Virus record (IMG/VR): IMGVR_UViG_3300036770_005816
Span: 1 to 64,000 of that record
Length of the DNA: 64,000 bases
Direction: 5' to 3' (one strand)
Source of the DNA: a virus
This document shows, piece after piece, positions 1-8,852 of this stretch. The notes beneath the pieces are model-generated. The model worked only from the letters and a program-made list of their open reading frames with translations, made no database searches and was not told where the DNA came from. The stretch's first letter is position 1; each line of letters begins with the position of its first letter. Both the position numbers and the translations under genes were made by a program.

Positions 1-823
1 TTTTGACGTAGCGTTTTCCAGTGCACCAAACGGTGTAAGAACCAGAAACTGGCGCAATGGAGAATTCTCTGCTTGACTCGTCAAAAGAAATGACGCTGTC
101 GGCTCTATCTTCGTGACCTATCGGTTCACTAGAAGGGCGAACCGCATTGACCCAGTTTGTTCCATCAAACTCAAGAAGTTGACCGTTTTGTGCGGAAGTA
201 ATTACGACATCCGACAAATCATTCAGTGGACCTGTCGGACCCGTTGGACCTGTCGCACCCGTTGGTCCTGTTGGTCCAGTTGCACCCGCAACACCCGTTG
301 CACCCGTAGGACCAACAGGACCCGTCGGACCAGTCGGACCCGCATCTCCGCCAACTTCCACCCAGAACGAGTCATAGTACACGAACATTTTGCCCGTATC
401 CGACTCGTACCAAAGGTCTCCGACTTCAGGTGATGCTGGTGCGCCGTCGCTAACAGTTACCGACGTGCCGCCACCGCCGCCAGTTACCTGCGTCCATGCG
501 CCGCCCGAACGAAAATAGAAAAGATTGTTCGTTGTATCGACGGCGAGTGCGCCATCTGGCAGTGCTGCGCTGGGAGTGCCAGCAACAGCCATCGTGACGA
601 CGCCAGAAATTGCCTTGAGAACATCGTCGGTAGCAAGAGTGTTTGCGCCATCACGATAAAGATTCGTGTCATATACGCCTTCGCCGTCGCTCCACGAAAT
701 GCGACCGCCCGCTTCAATTTTTACGCGACCGTAAACCTCACCATTTACGAAAACCGTGAGCGCATCAGACCCAGCAGACGCCAACTGCTTAATTGTTATG
801 GGGACTGTAAATTTTTGCGCCAC
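1..823 (-). CDS. Collagen-like tail fibre protein (partial, C-terminus beyond window)
   Basis: The reading frame starts at a GTG at 823 and stays open to the left edge, so the C-terminus is missing. The first five residues (M-A-Q-K-F) match those of the next gene upstream, a common start for phage fibre proteins. The middle, encoded at about 225-350, is a run of Gly-X-Y triplets rich in Pro and Thr, the signature of a collagen-like triple helix. Gly-rich and beta-rich flanks resemble fibre domains. It lies at the distal end of the tail operon, where receptor-binding proteins usually sit. A role in host attachment is inferred from the repeats and the position; the receptor-binding tip is not visible here. 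Confidence 0.75.
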   Translation of the reverse strand, partial: MAQKFTVPITIKQLASAGSDALTVFVNGEVYGRVKIEAGGRISWSDGEGVYDTNLYRDGANTLATDDVLKAISGVVTMAVAGTPSAALPDGALAVDTTNNLFYFRSGGAWTQVTGGGGGTSVTVSDGAPASPEVGDLWYESDTGKMFVYYDSFWVEVGGDAGPTGPTGPVGPTGATGVAGATGPTGPTGATGPTGPTGPLNDLSDVVITSAQNGQLLEFDGTNWVNAVRPSSEPIGHEDRADSVISFDESSREFSIAPVSGSYTVWCTGKRYVK

Positions 824-849
824 GACCTCAATCGCTTTCGACTATGTTT

Positions 850-873
850 TGATTGACCCCTCGAGGTCAATCA
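850..873. repeat. 9-bp perfect inverted repeat between the two fibre genes
   Basis: TGATTGACC at 850-858 pairs perfectly with GGTCAATCA at 865-873 across a 6-base loop. It sits just after the stop of the 437-residue fibre gene and about 27 bases before the GTG of the collagen-like gene. There is no good T-run on the minus-strand side, so it could be a weak terminator or an mRNA-stability hairpin. Confidence 0.5.
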
Positions 874-877
874 TAGA

Positions 878-2191
878 TTAGCCCGTGACGACGATTGTGT
901 AGTCGTTTGCGCTAATCGTTCCGTTTAGGACAACGCTGACCGAGTTGCTGTTTGCACGAATGGTGTCGCCGATGACAGTTGCACCGCTTGACACCTCGTA
1001 CACCTGAATGAGAACATCAGTCGTGTTGAAATTGTGGGTAACGGTCGTCGTGGAGACACCGCCGACGCTTGCTGCGCAACCCTGCTTGGCAACTCTCGCC
1101 AAGGACGGAACGCTCGTCGTGCGACCAGTGGCTTCAGAAGCGGCAGAAGCAAGATTGGTTCTTGCACCAGACTCGGTAGAAGCATTTGTACCACCGTGCT
1201 CGACAGCGACATCCGTTGCCGCCCATGTGCCCGTGGTAATCGTGCCAAGGGTGGTGATGCTCGACTGACCAACATAGGTGGCGGCAATGTCAACCGCATC
1301 ACTAGTAATTGCAGTTCTGTCAGCAACGACGTTGACATTGATTTGGTTGCCGACTTGCGAAAGACCATCACCAGCAATAAACGAACCAGCGCCAGAGAAC
1401 TGCGTCCACGCGATTGCCGTAGAGCCAACGGTGATTGTTCCGTTGGTTGAGATGACAAAGCCCTTGTCGGAGTTGACCGTACCTTCTTCAACGAAGGTGA
1501 ATGTTCCTGGGGAGAGTTCACCAGTGTCGGCAGTGCCGTTTGAATCAGATGCTCTTACTGGCGCGCCACTTGCCTGAACGACATAGATGCCGTTATCTAC
1601 ATGCGCGACACCAGGACCGCCTTGGTCTTTGACCAAGATTCTGTCGCCGGCAACAAGTGTGACGCCATCGAGTTCATCTCCAGCCTCGAGGTCGGCAGCA
1701 AGATTTACCGAGGCAGTGGTAGCAGCGCGAACTGACTGCTTGACATCGAGACCTTGACGGGCAGCATCGACATAGCCCTTGGTCGCGATGTGTGCGGCAT
1801 CGGTCGGGGTCGCAACTTTTGCGTTTCCGTTTGCATCGCGCTTGACTAGTTTGCTCGCAGTCGCATCAGCGGTCGCATCATTGAGCATGTTCCAGAAGGT
1901 GCTGGAGAGAAGACCTGCACTGTCAGTATCGGCAAGGTTGAGCGTGAGGGTAATTTGACCGTTGGACTCACCAATTGTGAGCGCATCCGTATAGGAGCCG
2001 CCAGCAACGACGCTGTGCAGCATTTTTCTCCACGCAGAACCAGACCAAACCTTGATGGTGTCTTCGGTCGAGTTGTAGATGAGGCGACCCTCAAAATTGC
2101 CAACGCTCGGGTCGGTAGCAAGAACCTCAAAGGTGGCATTAACCAGTTGATTCTGATTGAGGTCAATATTTGTGAGGAACTTTTGCGCCAT
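878..2191 (-). CDS. Tail fibre protein
   Basis: A 437-residue protein with the M-A-Q-K-F start and an Asn/Gln-rich N-terminus that probably docks it to the baseplate. The middle contains the repetitive I-T-T-L-G-T-I-T-T-G-T-W type sequence followed by a G-G-T-N segment, which is widespread in phage tail fibres as I know the family. The last 60 residues form a beta-rich tip with an H-N-F-N-T-T-D-V element, related to the end of the 115-residue protein encoded next. It belongs to the minus-strand tail operon downstream of the baseplate genes. The fibre role is well supported by composition and position; its receptor is unknown. Confidence 0.7.
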   Translation of the reverse strand: MAQKFLTNIDLNQNQLVNATFEVLATDPSVGNFEGRLIYNSTEDTIKVWSGSAWRKMLHSVVAGGSYTDALTIGESNGQITLTLNLADTDSAGLLSSTFWNMLNDATADATASKLVKRDANGNAKVATPTDAAHIATKGYVDAARQGLDVKQSVRAATTASVNLAADLEAGDELDGVTLVAGDRILVKDQGGPGVAHVDNGIYVVQASGAPVRASDSNGTADTGELSPGTFTFVEEGTVNSDKGFVISTNGTITVGSTAIAWTQFSGAGSFIAGDGLSQVGNQINVNVVADRTAITSDAVDIAATYVGQSSITTLGTITTGTWAATDVAVEHGGTNASTESGARTNLASAASEATGRTTSVPSLARVAKQGCAASVGGVSTTTVTHNFNTTDVLIQVYEVSSGATVIGDTIRANSNSVSVVLNGTISANDYTIVVTG

Positions 2192-2201
2192 TAGTCCTGC
2201 C

Positions 2202-2549
2202 TTATGTCAAATACGCGTAGCCACTGAAAGGTGCCGAGAAAATTACCCGAACCTGTGTGTCACTATCATACACTATTTCGCCGTAAACCTTAGTAAGACT
2301 TGAATCCACAACGGTAACAGAAGGCTTCCCACCAAGTGCGTGAGTAATTGTCCATGTAGAACTTGCCGTGTTTTGGGTATGCACATGGCGGTCATTGAGA
2401 ACTGCCTCGTCCACCGTAAAAGAAGTAAGGGCAGTGAAAAACGGTGTGTCTGGCCACCCTTCAGCAGTTTTAGGTCCGTAAAAGTCACCCGTGACCACAT
2501 CGATGTAAATATCTCCGATGTTTCCGTAGTTTGACGGGATGCTGGGCAT
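2202..2549 (-). CDS. Small tail-fibre-like protein
   Basis: 115 residues. The N-terminus (Y-G-N-I-G-D-I-Y-I-D then F-Y-G-P-K) matches the short G-D-x-Y-x-D...G-x-x-Y-G-P-K module often found in fibre proteins. The C-terminal half (W-T-I-T-H-A-L-G-G-K-P-S-V-T...) is the same kind of beta domain that ends the neighbouring 437-residue fibre. It may be a separate fibre tip or an accessory fibre subunit. Its stop and start are tightly spaced with both neighbours, so it is co-transcribed with the tail operon. Confidence 0.5.
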   Translation of the reverse strand: MPSIPSNYGNIGDIYIDVVTGDFYGPKTAEGWPDTPFFTALTSFTVDEAVLNDRHVHTQNTASSTWTITHALGGKPSVTVVDSSLTKVYGEIVYDSDTQVRVIFSAPFSGYAYLT

Positions 2550-2734
2550 TAAATCTCTACCTCAATCTCCCAAGGAACACCATTCCCATAAATTAGCGAC
2601 TGCCTGTCAATCAAACCTGGAATCGTGATACGCACAACATTTGGCTGTTCTTCCACGATTTGAACAATATTTCTTTGGTCTTCAAGAACGGCATTGAAGT
2701 CCGCATTGTTGATGGTGACTGGTACGGTCGGCAT
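2549..2734 (-). CDS. Small hypothetical tail-region protein
   Basis: 61 residues, acidic, with no recognised domain. It overlaps both neighbours by one base (TAATG type junctions), which supports it as a real, translationally coupled gene. The sequence contains regular alternating hydrophobic residues suggesting beta strands, as in a fibre connector. I cannot assign a function. Confidence 0.5.
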   Translation of the reverse strand: MPTVPVTINNADFNAVLEDQRNIVQIVEEQPNVVRITIPGLIDRQSLIYGNGVPWEIEVEI

Positions 2735-3087
2735 TAGCGAGTCACTTCTTTCTCTAGACGGAATTCGCCTCGAAGAACCTTAAAAACTTGACCTGTTGAA
2801 GTTTTAACTATCTCAAGGTCGTAGTATCCGCCGCGAGACAGGGCTGCAGTTTCCGTGGGTGTGAGCCGTATGTCTATTATGCCCAACGTTGGGGATATCG
2901 TGATGCGTCCGTTGGAGGTGGAAAGTTCAATAAGCGGAGAGCCAGTGGACTCCACCTCGCGCCGAACCTGCATTCTTGCCGTGTAACCAGTGAGATTGTA
3001 TGGGGTGCCGTCAGAATCCTGAAGTTCAAGGCTGCGCTCAAACGTCGACCCTTGGTCGCACACCATGTTGTATCTACCAGCGAGCAT
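2734..3087 (-). CDS. Baseplate/tail accessory protein with beta-sandwich look
   Basis: 117 residues. It starts with a D-Q-G-S-T-F segment followed by an L-T-G-Y-T-A-R-M-Q-V-R stretch, a pattern I know from short immunoglobulin-like proteins encoded among tail fibre genes of many phages. The rest alternates hydrophobic and polar residues as expected for a beta sandwich. It is coupled to the 61-residue gene downstream and follows the probable terminator at 3101-3138. It probably decorates or links fibres; this is inference from position and fold appearance. Confidence 0.5.
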   Translation of the reverse strand: MLAGRYNMVCDQGSTFERSLELQDSDGTPYNLTGYTARMQVRREVESTGSPLIELSTSNGRITISPTLGIIDIRLTPTETAALSRGGYYDLEIVKTSTGQVFKVLRGEFRLEKEVTR

Positions 3088-3100
3088 TTAGACACCTCAT

Positions 3101-3138
3101 AAAAGACTGATTTTATTATAAATCAGCAGGCGTCTTTT
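3101..3138 (-). terminator. Probable Rho-independent terminator (nested hairpin)
   Basis: CTGATTT at 3107-3113 pairs with AAATCAG at 3120-3126 over a 6-base loop, with an outer AAAAGAC (3101-3107) and GTCTTTT (3132-3138) pairing. Read on the minus strand, the stem is followed by a TCTTTTAT run. It lies between the holin-like gene and the next minus-strand gene. Confidence 0.5.
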
Positions 3139-3148
3139 CGCCGTCAGA

Positions 3149-3388
3149 TTACTTCTTCTTCTTTTTGGAATGCTCCTCAGCAACAGCGGTCACAACAGAA
3201 AAAATGGCTGTGGTGGTCTTGTCGCCGATTTTCGTGGAAAGCCACGCCATTCCCGCCAAAGCAACAGGGGTAAACAACGCCACCACCTCGGAGCCAAAGC
3301 CCGCCTTGCCTGCCAGATAAGCCAAAGCGCCAATGACGGCACCCTTGACTGCTTGGTCGCTGACGTTTGCCTTAATGTTATTGTCCAT
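3149..3388 (-). CDS. Holin-like small membrane protein
   Basis: 79 residues from the ATG at 3388, which has a GGAGGAAACA ribosome site just upstream; a GTG 12 bases earlier is possible but would bury that site. Two hydrophobic segments (about residues 16-33 and 38-54) are joined by a short polar turn, and the C-terminus ends in six lysines or near-lysines. Two membrane spans with a charged tail is the usual class II holin architecture. No endolysin gene is next to it in this window, so the lysis role is inferred from topology alone. A tail-associated membrane protein is an alternative. Confidence 0.5.
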   Translation of the reverse strand: MDNNIKANVSDQAVKGAVIGALAYLAGKAGFGSEVVALFTPVALAGMAWLSTKIGDKTTTAIFSVVTAVAEEHSKKKKK

Positions 3389-3400
3389 TGTTTCCTCCAC

Positions 3401-3664
3401 CTATTCGGTTTCGTCTGTTTCTTCATTTGCTGTAGGGAAATGCACTTCACCTTCGCTGAGCATCGTGCTCGCCGAGTGAAGCATCCCGTATGCCAACCAC
3501 GGAGTCATCGTGTCCGAGACAGAAAGATGAAGCATCTGTGTCTCTTCGTCGGCAACCTCCGCAATAATTATGTAGTTGGTGACAAGTTTTGAAGGCAAAT
3601 TTTCGCGCATAAATTTCTGCATTTGCTCCATAATCGGCTCGCCGATTTGCTCGTCATCACTCAT
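3401..3664 (-). CDS. Hypothetical acidic protein
   Basis: 87 residues, strongly acidic at both ends. The middle has mixed hydrophobic stretches but no clear membrane span. No family recognised. It precedes the holin-like gene by a few bases in the same operon and has a GGGGAG ribosome site before the ATG, so it is likely real. It could be a lysis accessory or a tail-region protein; nothing in the sequence decides. Confidence 0.5.
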   Translation of the reverse strand: MSDDEQIGEPIMEQMQKFMRENLPSKLVTNYIIIAEVADEETQMLHLSVSDTMTPWLAYGMLHSASTMLSEGEVHFPTANEETDETE

Positions 3665-3689
3665 ATGGCTCCCCTCTAGGGATACTTTA

Positions 3690-3718
3690 AGTTTACACCA
3701 ATTAAGCCCACCCGAAAA
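3690..3718 (-). promoter_or_regulatory. Candidate promoter (minus strand)
   Basis: On the minus strand TTTTCG (3718-3713) and TAAACT (3695-3690) are separated by 17 bases, in the 65-base gap before the 87-residue gene. The -35 element is a weak match. Confidence 0.3.
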
Positions 3719-3729
3719 GCGAAGTAAAC

Positions 3730-5022
3730 CTATGCCACCAATTCGTGATGTATCACCATACCGAGAGGTCTTGCAGGTTCGATAACTTGCAAAATATAGG
3801 GATTCTCGTCACCGACAATCAAACCCAAAACATCAGAAGCAAACGTTTCCCCAATTTTTGTTTCAAAAGTTATTTCATTTGTCCCAACGGTATATGAAAC
3901 AGTTTTTGTTTCCGAAAGCAACAATTGTATCGCCGAAATCATAGCCGTGATTGTTCCTGCGTTATGACCGTAAAAACCTGTTTCTACTTGCCACCTAAAG
4001 TATCCGTCTGTTCCTCCAGAGAATCCCGACGAAGAAATGGCAGACGAAGCCAAAACATGTGTGCTGTCAAGTTCTGATTCATCAAGAACAAACTCCGTCC
4101 ATTCCTCACCGTTCGTCGATGGCTCGTATGTGACAAGTAGTTCTCTCCCCCTGAAGTGCGATAGCCATTGAAGTGTTTCCAATGTTTCGGCTGTTTCGGC
4201 GCTTATCAGGGTGCTGTATGTGCTTGAGTCATTTGGGTCAAAATCGGATTCACTGTCCAAATATTGTGATGCTTCATACTTGTCTTCAACAGTTCCGGCA
4301 GTTGCAAATGAAACATCAATAAGGCGGGCAAGGGGGAATGAGACAGTATTGTCCAACTCAATAAAATCTTGCGCCAAAAAAACTTCAGGTATTAAACCAA
4401 CTACTTCTCGGGAAAAATTGTTGAGGAATAGGTCGTTAAGCATTGTTATGGTTGGGCGTGCCACATTTGCAATACCAACTTCTGAATCATAAACAATGCG
4501 AACCCGCACACCGATTGAATATCTTTGTGATGCGGGTGAACTAGGTACCGCTAATCGATTTGCGCGAACCAAAACCCATTTTACGGCGTCATCAGCACCA
4601 TAGCGTATTTGGCGCGAGCCGAATTCCCCCTCGATGACATCTGCGGGGTTTGTGGACAGCAGGTATTTATTGGAAACCGCATCATATGAAACTTTGGTAA
4701 TTATTGATTGCACATAAATAGTGCAGTCTTTCGTGGGGCGAATCCACACAAACGACTCAATCCCGTCGTCTGCATCATCGAAGTCTGTTACGGCAAACTG
4801 AGATGGTATATCGTAAGACGGGTCTCCCCAAATATTGAAGTAGACATTTACTTCGGACGCCCCTTCTGCACGCAGGGAGCCGAATTCCGCATCAAGGTAT
4901 ACCGTCGGGTCGCTGTTCAGGGTTTGGTCGCTAGACCAAAGACCTCCAAGCGACGTAACATAAACCGCTTCGTTGAAGCGACGTTCGGACTCATCAATAT
5001 AGTTCCGTATATATACAGTCAT
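3730..5022 (-). CDS. Baseplate-associated protein, unknown family
   Basis: 430 residues from the ATG at 5022, which lies two bases after the stop of the gpJ-like gene; a longer upstream frame exists but would run far into that gene. The protein is acidic and rich in beta-type sequence, with no enzyme motif. The C-terminal third has repeated Trp/Phe/Tyr-rich segments. Its place directly after gpJ suggests a baseplate periphery or tail-fibre attachment protein. I do not recognise the family, so the role rests on gene order. Confidence 0.55.
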   Translation of the reverse strand: MTVYIRNYIDESERRFNEAVYVTSLGGLWSSDQTLNSDPTVYLDAEFGSLRAEGASEVNVYFNIWGDPSYDIPSQFAVTDFDDADDGIESFVWIRPTKDCTIYVQSIITKVSYDAVSNKYLLSTNPADVIEGEFGSRQIRYGADDAVKWVLVRANRLAVPSSPASQRYSIGVRVRIVYDSEVGIANVARPTITMLNDLFLNNFSREVVGLIPEVFLAQDFIELDNTVSFPLARLIDVSFATAGTVEDKYEASQYLDSESDFDPNDSSTYSTLISAETAETLETLQWLSHFRGRELLVTYEPSTNGEEWTEFVLDESELDSTHVLASSAISSSGFSGGTDGYFRWQVETGFYGHNAGTITAMISAIQLLLSETKTVSYTVGTNEITFETKIGETFASDVLGLIVGDENPYILQVIEPARPLGMVIHHELVA

Positions 5023-5024
5023 GT

Positions 5025-6206
5025 TTAAGTGCCAGATACAGCAGTGGTCGTGCAATTACCAATAGGTATCACGCCTTTTTCCAATATTGTTACATTGTTG
5101 CCAGATTCGGTGGCAAGCGAAGACGATGCCGCAAGTTCGCTGACACATGTATCGACATACCTAACCCCAGGTACGCGTGATGCGATAGAGGAGAGATATT
5201 TGGAGTCGACTGTTTCTTTCCAGTCCCAACCCGCAACAGACAGATACGCTTCAATAGCATCGGTGACAGCAAGGGCGACTGTTGCGGTTGAATAATTTGG
5301 TTCCGAAACAACATTTATCGTGACATCAACCAAAATGACTTGTGTATCGTGCATATCAACTGAAACACCCGCAACTATTCTTGATTCCAAATCATTTTCT
5401 ATAATGGTTTTTTGGGCAGACGAAATTGCGTTGCCGTCGCTGTCACAAAGCGACACGGTTACGGAACCTGGTGCGTCAGCAGCGCTGAATTCCATATCGG
5501 ATGAATCCGTCAAATCATAAACCTTGAACCGCGCAACAGTCGGATATGCTGTCGAAATATAGTTAGTCATTTGAGAAGCGGTAACCAACGAGGCATTCAA
5601 CGATGCAAGAAAACGAACAGCCCTGTTGAAGTAGTCGGTGTCCGTTTCAGCATCAGTTCCGACGGTCGAAACTGACCCCATGGTTACCGTCAAAATGAAA
5701 GGGCTTGTCGATATGAGGGTCAGGGTCGATGCTGCGGGTATGTCTGGATATTGTGATGGAGTTACCGCTGTCGCGGAAACAGTTCCAGATGTATTCCCTG
5801 AAGCAATTTCCAAATCTTCAGAAGTTTCGTAAAGGTATTGTGTCAATACACCGTCACTATCGAAGACATCGAACGAAACAACTGTTCCTGCCGCAATGGT
5901 CACCCCAGTGTTAATCGTGACCTCGAAAGTAATGTTTGCTTGCGATGGTGTTGCCGAGATGCGGTCAAAACCCATCAAGGAAAGAAGACCTTGCATCAAA
6001 GAGTTTGGCAACCTGTTTATTGCCGTAATGAGAGATTCCGTTTGTACGGAAGAAGCCTCAAGTATCGCATTTTCTGTGGTTCCGGGTCGAGGATTGAATT
6101 CCGGAAATGCAGTTTTAGCGTATTCCACCGATTCGTCATAAATCGTCTGCGCAGTTTTGTCAAATAGCGTCAGGTCTACATATGGTGTGAAGTCGGGTGT
6201 CGCCAT
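5025..6206 (-). CDS. Baseplate protein J-like
   Basis: 393 residues. The N-terminus has the F-D-K-T-A-Q-T-I-Y-D type start, an A-I-L-E-A-S-S-V-Q segment and an R-I-S-A-T-P-S-Q-A-N region leading into a beta domain with I-A-A-G-T-V-V-S-F, which is the core pattern of the gpJ/T4 gp6-like wedge family. The central part carries the T-D-T-D-Y-F-N-R-A-V-R-F-L-A-S helix typical of gpJ. It builds the baseplate wedge ring that triggers sheath contraction. It is one base pair from the gp25-like gene, the usual order in Mu/P2-like tails. Confidence 0.88.
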   Translation of the reverse strand: MATPDFTPYVDLTLFDKTAQTIYDESVEYAKTAFPEFNPRPGTTENAILEASSVQTESLITAINRLPNSLMQGLLSLMGFDRISATPSQANITFEVTINTGVTIAAGTVVSFDVFDSDGVLTQYLYETSEDLEIASGNTSGTVSATAVTPSQYPDIPAASTLTLISTSPFILTVTMGSVSTVGTDAETDTDYFNRAVRFLASLNASLVTASQMTNYISTAYPTVARFKVYDLTDSSDMEFSAADAPGSVTVSLCDSDGNAISSAQKTIIENDLESRIVAGVSVDMHDTQVILVDVTINVVSEPNYSTATVALAVTDAIEAYLSVAGWDWKETVDSKYLSSIASRVPGVRYVDTCVSELAASSSLATESGNNVTILEKGVIPIGNCTTTAVSGT

Positions 6207-6207
6207 G

Positions 6208-6507
6208 TCAGTTCCTTACCGTGAATTTGATTCCTAAAGAAATATTTCCTTCATCGTTCGCCCTAACAGAAGATACCTCTGTCACGGTTATTTCTTGTAC
6301 GAATTGAGCAGCCTGACGAACATAAGAATCCGCCACGGATTTTGTGTTGAAGGAAGGGTCTTTCACTCCGTACAACTGGCTCATAGGCAATTCCCCGACT
6401 TCTATCTGAAGTGTGTTCGAGAGCAGGGTTGCGTAATATTCGTCGGTTCCTTCGGGAATGGTGGACATTGTTCCGTCGGCTTTAAAAGAAATAGGCAGTT
6501 TCAACAT
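6208..6507 (-). CDS. gp25-like baseplate wedge protein
   Basis: 99 residues. The middle contains an L-P-M-S-Q-L-Y-G segment followed by a helix and a T-E-V-S-S-V strand, matching the gpW/gp25 family whose EPR-like core contacts the sheath base. Length is close to the family's usual 100-130 residues. It lies immediately upstream of gpJ, as in most contractile phage tails. It should nucleate sheath assembly together with gpJ. Assignment rests on size, sequence pattern and order. Confidence 0.75.
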   Translation of the reverse strand: MLKLPISFKADGTMSTIPEGTDEYYATLLSNTLQIEVGELPMSQLYGVKDPSFNTKSVADSYVRQAAQFVQEITVTEVSSVRANDEGNISLGIKFTVRN

Positions 6508-6921
6508 TTATAGTTTCCCAACTAGGACACCTTGGTCTAAGGAGTCGTTTATCAAGACTACCAAAACACGCTGACCGACAGAGGGCAAATTCAGATTTCC
6601 GTAAACGCCCTGTATGTCCGTTGTGGTGCTCGAAAGCGCTACAGATGTCACAACAGTAACCCCATCTGCTGTCCCCGTCGTGACACTCAAAGTTTGTTTT
6701 ACTGGCGTCTCGACAGACCTAGTAAACAATTCCAAACATTTGTATGGTCCGAGTTCCGCGCCATCGTTAATAGCAGGAATCCGAACAAAAGCAGTATTCG
6801 TGGAAGAGGAAACAGCAGTAACTATCCCGATGTGAATAGAGGAACCACGGCTGTCATTCCTCTGCAAAGAGTCTGCGCGTTGAAAAATGCCCATCCCGTC
6901 ATTCATGTTCACTACCGACAC
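6508..6921 (-). CDS. Baseplate spike/hub OB-fold protein (gpV/gp5-like)
   Basis: 137 residues. After a polar N-terminus there is an I-G-I-V-T-A-V...A-F-V-R-I-P core and a closing V-G-Q-R-V-L-V-V-L-I-N-D...G-V-L-V-G-K-L segment, which is the five-stranded OB barrel found at the start of gpV-type spike proteins. No long beta-helix needle follows, so it is shorter than P2 gpV. It sits between the hub gene and gp25, the expected place. It probably connects the hub to a separate spike or acts as a minimal spike. Confidence 0.65.
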   Translation of the reverse strand: MSVVNMNDGMGIFQRADSLQRNDSRGSSIHIGIVTAVSSSTNTAFVRIPAINDGAELGPYKCLELFTRSVETPVKQTLSVTTGTADGVTVVTSVALSSTTTDIQGVYGNLNLPSVGQRVLVVLINDSLDQGVLVGKL

Positions 6922-6923
6922 AA

Positions 6924-8039
6924 CTAACTCCCACTTCCTGAGATAACGGTTATTTCGTTAATTTTTTCGTTTAACTTTCGCTTATCTGCCGGAGCAAGTT
7001 TATCCACCGTAGCAAAAGAAATCGCAATCGGTTCCGGTTGAGCAAATTGATATTTGACATTCGTAATTATGTACGCGTTATCAAAACCTTCAATAACTTT
7101 GTCACCTTGGATGACATTTTTCCCATCAATAATAACTCTCGGCATCACTGTCATCCCCGCACGCAACCTGTAGGCAGAACCTTCACCTTTGTCATACAGC
7201 GGACCGCCCCAAATCTCCGCAGAACCCTCTGACTCTTTCGGTGAGTCCTCCGAACGCCTAAATGAAGGTGCCTTCAGCAAGAGAAGACGTTTTGTTTCGG
7301 GGTCAATATCGCTGAATGCATTATGAGGGTAAAGAAGTGGAACATAGTAAAGTTGGCGTTTCTCGGTTTTGCCTTGATATGTTTCCACGGAAACACCCTC
7401 AACTGACTCGAAGCCCCATCTGCCGAGCATCCACTGAGGTGAACCGAAGAACAGTTTGTTGTTCGCGACGAAACACATGAACGATATGTCCTGTGCTGCC
7501 CTCAAGAGAACATCCCAAACAGAATCACGGTTATTCTTTTCTTTAATCTTGATTGTTGACTGCTTGATGCCAGGTATTTCCTCTATGTAGGGTTCCAAGC
7601 CGAACTTTGTCGCAACTTTTCTGGCGTATTCAAAACCGGTGGAAGACCTAAACGATTGCGGCGTTTTATCTTCCTTCATTTCCTGTACAGCCTTGTCGCG
7701 CAATTCCAACTTGACAGTCCAATGCTCTCCATCGGATTGGTTGATTTCAATCGTTGAAATACGGAATGTCATCCCATAGCCTTCTGGTTCTGCGGGGTTG
7801 TAGCCCCCCTTGAACAGCACTGGTGTTCCGATTTGAAAATAGTTGTTTTGGTACATCTTCAACCCAACATCAACCAACTCGACAGTTAACTGAGCGCAAC
7901 CGTTCACCGTGTAATCGACGAGAAGGCTTGTAACATTCTGTGCTATTTCAAAAGTTCGACGCTCATTCTCCCAAGGCGTTTCAAACTGTTGTTTTGGAGC
8001 CTTCGTCCAATCTATGAGCAGTACATCGTTGCCTATCAT
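6924..8039 (-). CDS. Baseplate hub protein (gpD/gp27/XkdQ-like)
   Basis: 371 residues. It begins with a beta-rich tube-like domain containing S-L-L-V-D-Y-T-V-N and F-Q-I-G-T-P-V-L-F, followed by a helical segment (F-E-Y-A-R-K-V-A-T-K-F-G-L) and a D-V-L-L-R-A-A-Q-D segment that are typical of hub proteins such as P2 gpD and Bacillus XkdQ. The hub joins the tail tube to the spike. It lies between the tube-initiator-like gene and the OB-fold gene. The family assignment is from remembered sequence patterns and gene order. Confidence 0.75.
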   Translation of the reverse strand: MIGNDVLLIDWTKAPKQQFETPWENERRTFEIAQNVTSLLVDYTVNGCAQLTVELVDVGLKMYQNNYFQIGTPVLFKGGYNPAEPEGYGMTFRISTIEINQSDGEHWTVKLELRDKAVQEMKEDKTPQSFRSSTGFEYARKVATKFGLEPYIEEIPGIKQSTIKIKEKNNRDSVWDVLLRAAQDISFMCFVANNKLFFGSPQWMLGRWGFESVEGVSVETYQGKTEKRQLYYVPLLYPHNAFSDIDPETKRLLLLKAPSFRRSEDSPKESEGSAEIWGGPLYDKGEGSAYRLRAGMTVMPRVIIDGKNVIQGDKVIEGFDNAYIITNVKYQFAQPEPIAISFATVDKLAPADKRKLNEKINEITVISGSGS

Positions 8040-8045
8040 GGTCGC

Positions 8046-8837
8046 CTAGTCGTTGCGCCTAGCCAAAGCATCAATTGCCGCCTGCGCAGCCTTCTGGTTC
8101 TTAACCCAATCGATTCCCAAAGCCGCCAAGTGGTCTTGAATAACCGAAAGGGGAAGACCCTTTTTGTTGATTTTTTCAGGAAAACAAATTTCTGGATGTC
8201 GCCTAGCCCACTTTTTGTTTTTGCAGTTTTTGGGTGGGCGCACCTTCTTCAAAATGGGGATATAAGAAATATTTTGATAAGGATTTCTGTTCTCAATCAA
8301 ACTCAACTGACAATTAGCCTGAGTAATTTGATTCAGGGTATTTCTGCGTGTTGACTCAAATGAAAACTCGACAATACTGAAAAACAATCCTTCGGCATTC
8401 GCCTCGGCAGACATGTTTCTGTAAGCCTGAGGTTGTGTCAGCAACTCATCAAAATTAAGCAACGATACGAGCCTGTTTGAACTAGCCGCGAACCTTCGCA
8501 AAGCCTGCAAATCGTTCTCAATTGAAGTAACAAGACCATCGCCAGGTTTAGCAAGAGTAAATGTCATATTTACGGTCATCAACCTGTGGGATTTGAAAGT
8601 AACTATTGGTGTAGTGCCGGGTCTAGGTATTTGCGCTATCTCATCAGACAAATCTCCATACTGAACACTTATCGGATTGTATGGCAAGTAAAAATCTTCC
8701 GTGTCCTCACCGCCGGTTGGGGACGGGTGAAGACGGATAATCAGCGAGCGCGCAGAGGCAGATTCACCAGCCAACAAAGAAGCGCCAAGTGAAGTATTTT
8801 CGTTGAGACGCAACCACACCGTAACTGTTTTAGCCAT
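8046..8837 (-). CDS. Tube-baseplate connector (contractile injection tube family)
   Basis: 263 residues. The N-terminal half has an N-P-I-S-V-Q-Y-G-D-L...P-R-P-G-T-T-P-I-V-T-F pattern seen in the tube-initiator/LysM-type proteins (gp53, XkdP and related injection-system tube proteins). A helical, Arg-rich region follows, and the last 90 residues contain a K-K-V-R-P-P-K-N-C-K stretch and a Lys-rich linker. No classical LysM repeat is visible. The gene lies directly after the tape measure and before the hub, the standard location for this connector. Confidence 0.65.
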   Translation of the reverse strand: MAKTVTVWLRLNENTSLGASLLAGESASARSLIIRLHPSPTGGEDTEDFYLPYNPISVQYGDLSDEIAQIPRPGTTPIVTFKSHRLMTVNMTFTLAKPGDGLVTSIENDLQALRRFAASSNRLVSLLNFDELLTQPQAYRNMSAEANAEGLFFSIVEFSFESTRRNTLNQITQANCQLSLIENRNPYQNISYIPILKKVRPPKNCKNKKWARRHPEICFPEKINKKGLPLSVIQDHLAALGIDWVKNQKAAQAAIDALARRND

Positions 8838-8852
8838 AAAACACCTCAGTCA

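Noticed and set aside
113-433. Plus-strand frame with repeated Arg/Thr opposite the collagen-like region
   Set aside because: The repeats are the reverse complement of the Gly-X-Y codons on the minus strand.
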